The notes under the pieces: model-generated
The model's input: only the letters and a program-made list of their open reading frames with translations
Database searches by the model: none
Told to the model about the DNA's origin: nothing
Part shown: positions 55,881-64,000 of the stretch, in pieces
Layout of the letters: every line of letters starts with the position of its first letter
How positions within the stretch are numbered: the first letter of the stretch is position 1
Position numbers and translations under genes: made by a program
Assembly: GCA_964017195.1 (NCBI GenBank)
Contig: OZ024897.1
Location: 36,923,536 to 36,987,535, forward strand
Source of the DNA: Siderastrea radians
Taxonomy: Eukaryota; Cnidaria; Anthozoa; Scleractinia; Rhizangiidae
Length of the DNA: 64,000 nucleotides
Direction: 5' to 3'

Positions 55881-56529
55881 AATAAAAAATAGTTTTATCT
55901 ATTAGGTAGTACACCCAGATCTCGGTCTTGACAGACCCGTATTTCGTTATGCTTTATCAGTCACAATTTCAGAGACATGGGCTGCCACTGCGATGCCTAA
56001 TTGATACTTGGAAGGCTCAAGTGTTAATTTTGACCTTTTTTGTTACATAGCTTGGATATGCTAGATGTTAAATCATCTACATAAAGGAGGATATGAATAG
56101 GTCCAAGGATTTTGCTTTCAAATACCCATGGGAGTAGTTACAACCTGACATCAGACCACAATATGCTGTTGGCGATTTGTCAGGAAACTTCTGAAACAGT
56201 GCAGCAGGCGAACACCTTTTCATTAACATTTTTTTAAAGCAGTCTTTCCTGGGAAACGGAGTGGAACTCTTCAGTGGAATCTAGAATATGCCACATTTGA
56301 TTTAGCCCGACCTCCTACCTTTGGTTGACTTGCCACTGCCAATCATCATTTCAGTTAAAGCAATACAATACAATGCAACGCATTGGTTCGACCTGCCAAT
56401 GTAATGCACTATTTGGAGCAACCTTGGGTTGTTTTTCCGCTATTTATTCAATGTGTGCATTTAATGCAATACTAAACTATGTAATCCATCGATCCAACCT
56501 GTTGATGCGGCATTGTGTTGCAGTGCAAT

Positions 56530-58165
56530 GTAAGTACCCCTGTGTGCCAGTAAAGACTAATTTATGCGAACCGATCTATCGGGCCGAATTGGCCTTTTCT
56601 GATTAAGAAAAACGAGTGAGCGGACGAAAATAGGGCCGGATTTCTAAAAACTGTCGCAGTGCAACAGATATTTTACATCAGGCCGATTTTCACCCTTTCG
56701 CCCCCAAAAAAGTAATCGACCGACAAATTGTTAACTGTAATTGGCCTATACGAATGACCAAACTATTCGGGCCAATAAATCGGCACGTGTAAACTAGTGT
56801 TAAGTCGGTGATTGTGAACACTCAAGAGTGGTCCTGAGTGCTCTTTAGTGGGTGTATGTGCTCGTTAGTACCTAATTAGATAATGGGAAATTTGTAATGA
56901 GCGGGCACCTTCAGAGACAGAGGAGAAAAAAGTAAACATTGAGCGGTATCAGGCAAATTTTATTGAAGTATACGTTTTCTATTTAAATGAAGGTCTGATC
57001 AGTGTTTCAACTTGCGGTCAATAATCACGCGATTAACGATAAATTTCGAGCGTTAATATATATTTAAGGTTATCGATAGATCAATCAATCAATCAAGACG
57101 TACATAAAACTAACTTCAATTGAATTGAATTTAAAGTTTCCAATTTTCGCTTAAAAATTGTTCGTTTAACTTAAATTTACAAAAGTAAACTTTATTTTTT
57201 AAAAGATATTGATCAATGAACCAATCAATGAATTAATCAATCAATCAATCGATAGATCAAGCAAAGAACCAAGGAATCAATCAATCAAAACGTGTATAAA
57301 ACTAACTGGAAGTACTTGTACTATAATAGATGTGTTACTGGCAATTCATACAAATCGTTCTTCGAGTTCATGCCGTTATAACAAAATAAAGTGTATATTG
57401 TAGGAGTTATCATCATCAACTCGCGCATGCGCCTGGGGTGACATAGGCCAAAAAAAAATTTACGAAAAATTTCTCCAGAAATAAGTGTTTCTTTTTAGCC
57501 TTACGTTTCTTGAAGAAAAACGACTGAGAGAACAGTTTTAGTAAATACAGTTTCCAGAGAAGATGAAACAGTGCTTTCTCGTGCGTCACTCCTTATGTTT
57601 TTCCAAAATATCTTTAGCAAATGTTTAAAACCCTATTACATGGGTTAGCCCCCAAGCAGCGATTGCTTATATCATCATTAAGAACCACGCCATACTTTGG
57701 GTTTGAGAAAAGAGATATTTATTTTCCACATACTCCAGGACTATAGCACCCCGAACCCTTGTTTTTCCCTAAATCCAAACAAAAGCACATACATTTATTT
57801 GTTTGTGGGTGGCCCGTTAGTAGTAGCCACTAAAGATCGCTTTCTGGATTTCACACACAGACTCAAAAGGTAGAACAAGCTGGAGGGTCCATATTTGTTG
57901 TTTTCATAAAGAGACATATCTGCTTGCTATTACGCCACTAAGTTCTCAGAGGCGTTTCTTTCGCTTCAACTGGCCGTTTGAATGTGGTATTGGAGGAGTC
58001 CGAATCTAAGTTTGCACTCGCCATTCCTTTTCTAAAGAAACGCTTATAACAAAGTAGAGAATTGCATATTTTTCTCTTTTCTGGTGTGTAACCTTATGGC
58101 AGGAATTGCGCCCGCTATGGAGCGGCGCGCAACAATGTTATAAGCAAGGTTAGACGAACTGAGCC
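56530..58165. other. Intergenic between duplication copy 2 and gene C
   Basis: No gene recognised. Short (AATC)n runs at about 57080-57100 and 57228-57252. Confidence 0.4.
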
Positions 58166-58171
58166 TTTATT
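58166..58171 (-). terminator. Polyadenylation signal AATAAA for gene C
   Basis: AATAAA on the minus strand starts 28 bases after the gene C stop codon. The short spacing is plausible but not proven; a later signal may be used. Confidence 0.4.
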
Positions 58172-58198
58172 CTGTGAGAAAAAAGGTTAGTTCAGTTA

Positions 58199-58384
58199 TT
58201 AACGGCAACCACATTCCTCAACAACCATTCCTTGGTACGACTTGATCACTATATGACGGTCTTGTTTCAAGAAAACGCTTATTCCTTTCAGTTTTGTCGG
58301 AACACAACATGGCTCTCCAGCACCTTTATCCATCCCATATGAGTGAAGAATAGCACGTATGATGGCGTGGTTACTTGGATTGAC
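58199..58384 (-). CDS. Gene C: TGF-beta/BMP-family ligand, last exon
   Basis: Acceptor TTCTGCCAG (phase 0), 61 codons and TAA. Encodes VNPSNHAIIRAILHSYGMDK, EPCCVPTKLKGISVFL and YQGMVVEECGCR: the NxxNHAI helix, the PCCVPT cysteine pair and the terminal CxC of the cystine-knot mature domain. The C-terminal MVV..CGCR is the family hallmark. Joins 58849-59032 in phase. A poly-G/C tract (58428-58460, 58618-58635) lies in the intron just upstream. Confidence 0.95.
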   Translation of the reverse strand, partial: VNPSNHAIIRAILHSYGMDKGAGEPCCVPTKLKGISVFLKQDRHIVIKSYQGMVVEECGCR

Positions 58385-58848
58385 CTGGCAGAAAATTATC
58401 AGAAATTCCATTACGGCTGTCGTACGTGGGGGGGGGGGGGGAGGGGCGGGGGTTGTACGGGAGGCGGGAGAAGAGGGGGCGGGAAGCGGGAGAAAAAGGG
58501 AAAAATTACGCGACATTGAGCAATATTTTGCAATCCCAAAAATGCAAAGAGTCGGGAGCCAGCAAATACTGGGCGGGAACCTGGATTAAAGGGTACGGGA
58601 AGCGGGAGGTTAAAACCCCCTCCCCCCCCCCCCCAACTCGTATAACCAATGTACAAACAAATGCATCATTACAACAAGCAATCCAATCTATCGTGCCATA
58701 CCTGACCATAACGTACGGATATCGTGGCATCTGATTGGCCATTTGTTCAAAATGCTACTCGATTTTGTAAAAGAATTACGAAATATTATTTCATTGATAT
58801 GATATCGCAAGTTGCCCTGGAAAACACTAAGAAACTAGCAAAACTTAC

Positions 58849-59032
58849 TTTTGTATCCAATGGAAATTTGCAGCGGCCCCCACACCTGAAGGAACTGAAG
58901 TAGGGGGGGAAGAGAACGTGGTTCAAATTGAGATGCCGTCGGACGTCCACGGTCATGTTACGAATGGCACAAGGCCCTTCATCACGAGCTGCACGAGGAC
59001 TTCTTGATTTTTGTGTCATCACTGGCATTTCC
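58849..59032 (-). CDS. Gene C: cleavage site and first half of the mature domain
   Basis: Acceptor AGTCTTAG (phase 2), donor GTAAGT (phase 0), 184 nt. Reads EMPVMTQKSRSPRAARDEGP, then CAIRNMTVDVRRH, LNLNHVLFPPYFSSF and RCGGRCKFPLDTK. RSPR fits the RxxR proprotein-convertase site. The spacing from first to second cysteine (29 residues) equals that of typical BMPs, but the near-invariant GWxxWI segment is replaced by LNLNHV; both Trp are gone. These Trp form part of the type I receptor (wrist) contact in BMPs. Confidence 0.92.
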
Positions 59033-59389
59033 CTAAGACTAAGAGAAGAATATATTGACTTTGTGAACCGCTATCTCTTGCTACCTTCTGATACAAATAA
59101 AATGCGAATTTTAACATTTTCTGTTTTTTTTGTTTGAAAATTATAAACGCGAATGCCACTGACAGGAAAGTACTGCTAGACATTTAATTCGAATGGCCAC
59201 ACTTTAATCAAGGCTTTTATTTAGACGCACTCGAAAAGTTATAATCACTATGTAAGCATAGAAAAGAGTTAGATCTACTGAACTATGCACAGTGTAAGAA
59301 CTATCATATAGATCGACTCAATTGCTTTCATCTAAAACGTCACGTCGCGTGACCTTCAGAATGACAGAAGAGCGCTCCACACAAGTACC

Positions 59390-61565
59390 CAAGAATAATT
59401 CTGGGTGTCTGTAAAACCCGGTACACCCCGGAACACCCCGGAACACCCCGGAACTTGTCCGGAACACCCCCAGAACAGCCCGGAATACCCCTGGAACATC
59501 CCATAATACCCCGGAACACCATCGAAATCGCCAGGAACACCCCCGGAACACCAAAAATAGTGGTCAGCGGTCAGACTGCTCACGAATTGACTAAGCCGAA
59601 GACCTCCGAAGGTTCCTAATTCTTCATAAGACTTTTGCGGATCACCCTGAGATTTCCGAGCATTTCAAGAATGCTTCGGAATAATTTCGAAGCTTTTAAG
59701 AACAGCGAAAGAACCATTATTTAATGGCAAATATATTATACACGAGACCTTCATATCAATAACTTACGATTTTCAGTGATATGAAAATGTGACAGTTGAA
59801 TTGTTGATTCTGCATTGATTTTTATTGTGGGAGGTTTGCATTATCACGCTAAAAAAAACAGGTTTGACCTCAAGGACATAACAAAGCCTAATAACAGCGT
59901 GTCACGCAATGTTATGAGGTCATATGAGGTCATTATTCCGAGGTCACACGATTATCATCGTTTTATTACCACAGGCGCAAGGAAAATGTTTGCCCGCCGG
60001 TTCTTTACGCTAATATATACACCTAATTAAAAAAAAAAACATTTCATATAAAAATGAAAAAAATAAAAATAAAAATAAAAAAAGAAGAAGAGGGAAATAG
60101 GAATAGGCCTGCAAACTGCATTCAAGGATTCGCTCTGACGAACAGCAATTTTAATTCAATAATTGCGTGTTTAAAAAACGCGTCCCCGAGCGTTCACATT
60201 TTGAGCGTTTAAAAACGTTCAAAATGTGAGCTTTTAGGTGGCCAATTCACCTTTTATCAACTCAGTTTGCATTAATTTGAAGTATCATACCGTACTGCAT
60301 GAGTGCTTCGGAAATATTAAAATTCGAGAACGTAGTTTCCATGTCTAATAAATTCCTATCTCACAGCTTTCTCTTTTCATATTTGAATGACAACGTTTTT
60401 GCAGTTAGGCCTGTATATATGTTTGGTTAACAAAAGAGCGTAGCTCGGTAGATAAATTAGTAGAAGAAATGTGCGCCTGCAAAAGAGTACTCACTATAAT
60501 TTCGTAAAGGTATCCGAGGGCTTATAATGTGGGATGGCACAACGTAAACCGGGAGCAAAAGGATCAAACGAGTTAACACTCTTATAGCAAGGAAAGGGAC
60601 AAGTATTTTATTTACTGTCACAAGATCTGACTTTAAGAGAAAAAATTCAATAAACGAAAAAAGGAAAATATCAACGATGAGAGTACATACCATATTTTCC
60701 TGAACTTTGCAAAGTTCATGTACTCCCTCAATATGCCAACTTTATACGTTGCCATAAACCTTGAGTTACAACTTTTCAAACACTAATTCAAACATTTTTC
60801 TAATGGTTATTTAGAAGAGGCGGCGTGTTTCTTTGCTCAGTTCGTACAGGAACAGCAAGTGTGGCACTTATTGAGAAAATGCAGTAGTACAAGCTATCTA
60901 TATCACTAGATACACCGTATTTTAAAACCCTTAAAGAAACAAAATAAATCCTATATGCGCTTATTACCCTGCAAAATCTGTTTTGTTTTGCGCGCAGAAG
61001 CTGTCACGCAATGTCCAAGAGTAAGTTATCGCGACCGTGACGTGTTATGGCATAGTGAAGTGAATTTTTGTCCGGGATGCCCACCCCAGAATTTCACTTA
61101 TATCCATGACGTCACATCTGTTTGTTGAGAGTTAAAATGCGAATCTCGCATAAGATACAACAACTTCAATAATTGAATTGAAATATTCAAAATCAAATAT
61201 TTGTTGATGTAAAGGACACCAATGTTATTTTTTTGTTATTTTATTTTGTCATTTTGTCTTCGCGTGATCCGCAAAAGTCTTCGGAAAAATTTGGAAATCT
61301 TCGTTAATCTTCGGAGGTCCTCGAGTCAGTCTATGCGTGAGCGGTCAGACCGCTGACCACTATTTTTGGTGCTCAAGGGTGTTCCTGGCTGTATTTAGGG
61401 TATTCGGGACATTATGGGATGTTCGGGGGGTGTTTCGGGGGTGTTCCGGGGTGTTCTGGGGATGTTCCGGGGATGTTCCAGGGTGTTCCGGAGGGTGTTC
61501 CGGGAGGTGTTCCGGGGGGGTGTTCCGGGGTGTTCCGGGTGTTTACAGACACCCCCAAATTCTTG
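59390..61565. mobile_element. 2.2-kb element with minisatellite terminal inverted repeats
   Basis: Left (59390-59655) and right (about 61262-61565) ends are inverted copies. Both start CAAGAAT and GGGTGTCTGTAAA, continue into arrays of an 11-bp unit (CCCCGGAACAC on the left, its complement on the right), then share AGTGGTCAGCGGTCAG and ATCCGCAAAAGTCTT. Array lengths differ between ends. The 1.6-kb centre has no recognisable transposase. It sits in the gene C intron between prodomain and mature exons. Confidence 0.8.
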
Positions 61566-61569
61566 CAAT

Positions 61570-63210
61570 ATATGAACTTTGCGCAACCCACGCAGGCTAG
61601 GAAATAGCCCGCTCACAGACCTGTCGCGCTGTGTGCTCTTGTTCCACTATCTTATGTGGAAAAGAAAACGCTTGGAAATAAATTATCTGGACCGTTATAC
61701 TCAGTATATTTCAATGAGTTTCAAGAATTTCAGGAGTTCTTTCAAAAACCGAGAGAAGACAAACTTAACCCTGCAAAAAATCTTTAAGAGATAGAGGCAC
61801 GAGCTCATCACACAATTTCTTATGTTGGTCTTCCACTCAAAAAAGGTGATATTCGGTCGTAAAAGTCACTTCTTTTAAAATGGCAAAATTGTAACCTTTA
61901 AACACTTGGAAATGCTGTCTTGAAATGATTTCACTCGATTTCCATCATTAAAGCAGTGAAATTTAAGAATTATAAGCAGCAGTGTGTGACTTTTTCCATA
62001 GCAACGGCCATAGCAACAATTGTTTACATTTATTAAGTGCTCACAAACGACTCTCAATAAGAACATTAAACCCCCCTGCCTCTCTGTAAAATGACATGTG
62101 GTACTACTGTGGAGAAACACCTGATTGAGGAGAGGGTTCTGAGGTCCGACTTTTAACCGACAAAACATGACCCAACCTCACAGAATCGATGATTTTTGCA
62201 TCGAATTTACCATTCAGCTTGTACTATAGCATGACAACTTTAATTTGAGAATATTTTTAGTATAATGAGCGACGGATAAATTGTCTAGAATCTTCAACAC
62301 CGTTTTTTTCTCCAATAACAGAATTTCTTGGAATAAAGGAACTTTTAAGGAACTTTTCACTCTTGTATTTTAAATTATTGTCCTGAAATTTTCATCAATA
62401 TTAAAGCACTTCATTTTTGGTGCGATGAATCTAAAAAAGTGCATGTAGGTTTGAAACACGTCTCATTAACTGATTCTTTGTCCTATAATTATTTCACGTT
62501 ACTTTACGTTATGGGAAAAAAGGTTTTAAAAGAATCGAGTGAAGGAAAACTGGTTAGTATTTTAGGTTTATTGCACAATCATGCCATTTACAGTATCAAA
62601 CCCACTTAAAGCGGGTTTGATACTTTTCCAACCCTGCGTTAGTGAGATATCGTTGATACCGTGAACATCACTTTTTCTGACTTACGTCACTAGTTAATTA
62701 TTAACTTTGTGACATGTGACCTGAAGAGTCCCATTTTGAAGTCAAGGCGTGAAGCTCTATAAAATGATCGTAGATGATTCACACAAAGTTCTTTCCTAAA
62801 ACAATTCATTTTTTGAGTGGAAGACCACCTAAAGAATGTGACTTGAAGAAAATAAGTATTTCGCCTATTCGCCATCCTAATAACGAGTAGGGTCCCAGCA
62901 AATCAGAATTAGTAGCGGTATGAGTGTGACCAACTTCTAATGAAAGTCACCAAAGACAAATTTTTAGGAAAGACAGAAAATTTCTTCCAAATTCTATTTT
63001 GAACAGTGTGTACCCAGCCACCATAGAAACTCCGTCAATTGCCTGATTTGTAGAACTTTGTACAATTCAGCTTCTATTCAACTGATTAGTTATAAACTTG
63101 GCAGAATTACCCTTTTTGGGATGTTTTATCGGATTACAGACATAGTTTTGATTTTAACAATTCATTTCCAGTTTTCTAGTCGTTTCTAAATGTGGAAAAT
63201 CGGATAAATA
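61570..63210. other. Gene C intron, no further exon seen
   Basis: AT-rich. One small hairpin GTATCAAACCCACTT...GGGTTTGATAC near 62596-62624. No domain-bearing exon recognised. Confidence 0.4.
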
Positions 63211-63215
63211 TTCAC

Positions 63216-63645
63216 CTTGTCAAAGATGCTATTTCTTCAGACAGCTGCGCCTTGGTGGAGTTTGTCTGCACAAGCAGCAGTGGTGGGTTGGTTCTTGCTA
63301 CAGTTGAGTCCCCAGTCACTGCCCTGACTGATGTTTCTGTATGCGGATTATCTGAGATCAACCTGAAGTAAACGCCATGGCTGAGGCGCCGCGAGACAAG
63401 CCACTTTTTCACTAGTGCACGAGCGGGAAGCATAATCCACCTTGCACCTCCCCTCTGAAATGGAAGCGAGTGAATTGGCCTGCGGCTGTGCTGATCGTAA
63501 ACAACAAGGTGTTCATGCCAAGGGAGGGGTGGCTGAGGACCAGTGGTGCTAACCATTATTCGGATTTTAGCTGACAAGATGCGTTCCTCCCTTTCAATTT
63601 TCGAGCCACTCAGGTTGAAGACAACAGCGGTTCTATCAGGGGGGA
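63216..63645 (-). CDS. Gene C: TGF-beta prodomain exon
   Basis: Acceptor TTCACAG (phase 1), donor GTGAAT (phase 2), 430 nt, fully open. Encodes PPDRTAVVFNLSGSKIEREE, ILSAKIRIMVSTTGPQ, VYDQHSRRPIHSLPF, GARWIMLPARALVKKWL and NPPLLLVQTNSTKAQ. This is the C-terminal half of a TGF-beta propeptide (F.LS.i...e.l..A.LRi, W..f.....v..W, P.L.v). It follows an intron of 4.2 kb from the mature exons. The N-terminal prodomain and signal peptide must lie beyond base 64000. Confidence 0.9.
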
Positions 63646-64000
63646 CTGTGAATGAAGAATAAAATTCCTTTTAATTTAAGATCATGTCTTTTGATCTTTT
63701 GTTTACCAGAACCTGGCTTTTCGAGAAGGAGTAAATGTTGAAGGTGGTGGTTTGTGATACTGTTTATAACGCTGTACTAAGGTGATTCTAACTTTTGAGT
63801 CTGTGGACGAAATCATAAGTAAGTAAAACTTTTATTTAAAGAGGGTAACAGTAAATAGTGCACAACATCAGGAGCCATGATTGATTATGGCTCCTGACAA
63901 CACTAATAAACTTGTGGCCCTCTATATATCTAAGTTAAATTAAAAATAACAAAAAGAGTTAAAAACTATGTACAAGATATAAAAAAGGTATAAAATAAAC
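63646..64000. other. Gene C intron to window edge
   Basis: AT-rich sequence with no exon recognised; gene C continues past the right edge. Confidence 0.5.

Larger units (their letters stand above)
53706..56525. repeat. Segmental duplication, copy 2
   Basis: Matches 34727-35520 joined directly to about 38345-39780. It lacks the pentraxin exon present in copy 1 and has its own additions: an internal repeat at 54081-54220, an inserted element at 54927-55178 and an expanded AAAG tract. Shared landmarks include GGGCTTTCTTCGAGAGCCTG and GATTTGTCAGGAAACTTCTG. Confidence 0.8.

Noticed and set aside
58849..59032. Assignment of gene C as an AMH-like ligand because the GWxxWI motif is missing
   Set aside because: AMH shortens the first cysteine loop by about three residues; here the loop has the standard BMP length, so only the residues differ.

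Overview
This looks like a piece of an animal nuclear genome, most likely an anthozoan and probably a stony coral. The sequence is AT-rich. Exons are short and widely spaced, with GT-AG introns, and they encode extracellular protein modules joined mostly through phase-1 introns. Introns and intergenic DNA are packed with small DNA transposons, tRNA-derived SINEs, a Penelope-like fragment and a decayed LINE. I see no bacterial operons, CRISPR arrays or intact rRNA/tRNA genes. The coral assignment is inference from repeat style and domain mosaics; no species can be named.

Coding content, all on the minus strand. (1) About 5.5-4.7 kb: two exons that together read like a chromodomain C-terminus; the gene's start is not seen. 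(2) Gene A, 27.26 to 15.93 kb: signal peptide, one CUB domain split over two exons, five EGF domains, one SUEL-type (galactose/rhamnose-binding) lectin domain and one WAP domain. The phases agree across all ten exons. (3) Gene B, 50.56 to 34.78 kb: signal peptide, PAN/apple, EGF, then three pentraxin-type LamG modules, each split by a phase-2 intron in its middle, then a cysteine-containing tail. It carries one apparent frameshift (first pentraxin) and one in-frame TGA (third pentraxin), so it is either decaying or affected by sequence errors. (4) Gene C, from beyond 64 kb to 58.2 kb: the C-terminal part of a TGF-beta/BMP-family ligand. It shows part of the prodomain, an RxxR cleavage site and the seven-cysteine mature domain, which lacks the usual tryptophans of the type-I-receptor (wrist) region.

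Region by region. 1-4.3 kb is non-coding, with a 27-bp minisatellite and palindromic CATGCCCGGCATG clusters. 4.3-16 kb holds the chromodomain fragment, TTAA-flanked foldback elements, a hAT-like unit with its own small ORF, and a tandem duplication whose two copies give the filled and empty site of a transposon. 16-27.3 kb is gene A, with transposons in its introns. 27.3-34.8 kb is intergenic and holds a 1.8-kb foldback element, a MITE and a Penelope fragment with an inverted, rearranged head. 34.8-50.6 kb is gene B with a LINE in one intron. 53.7-56.5 kb is a second, deleted copy of gene B's 3' region. 58.2-64 kb is gene C, whose intron holds a transposon with minisatellite-like termini.

The most unusual signal is a set of four small foldback elements (6581, 10744, 17064 and 26341). 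All have TAG...CTA-type ends and apparent 9-bp target duplications but different stems, and two of them share the same central motif. Genes A, B and C encode secreted or extracellular products, but nothing in the window shows that they act in one pathway.
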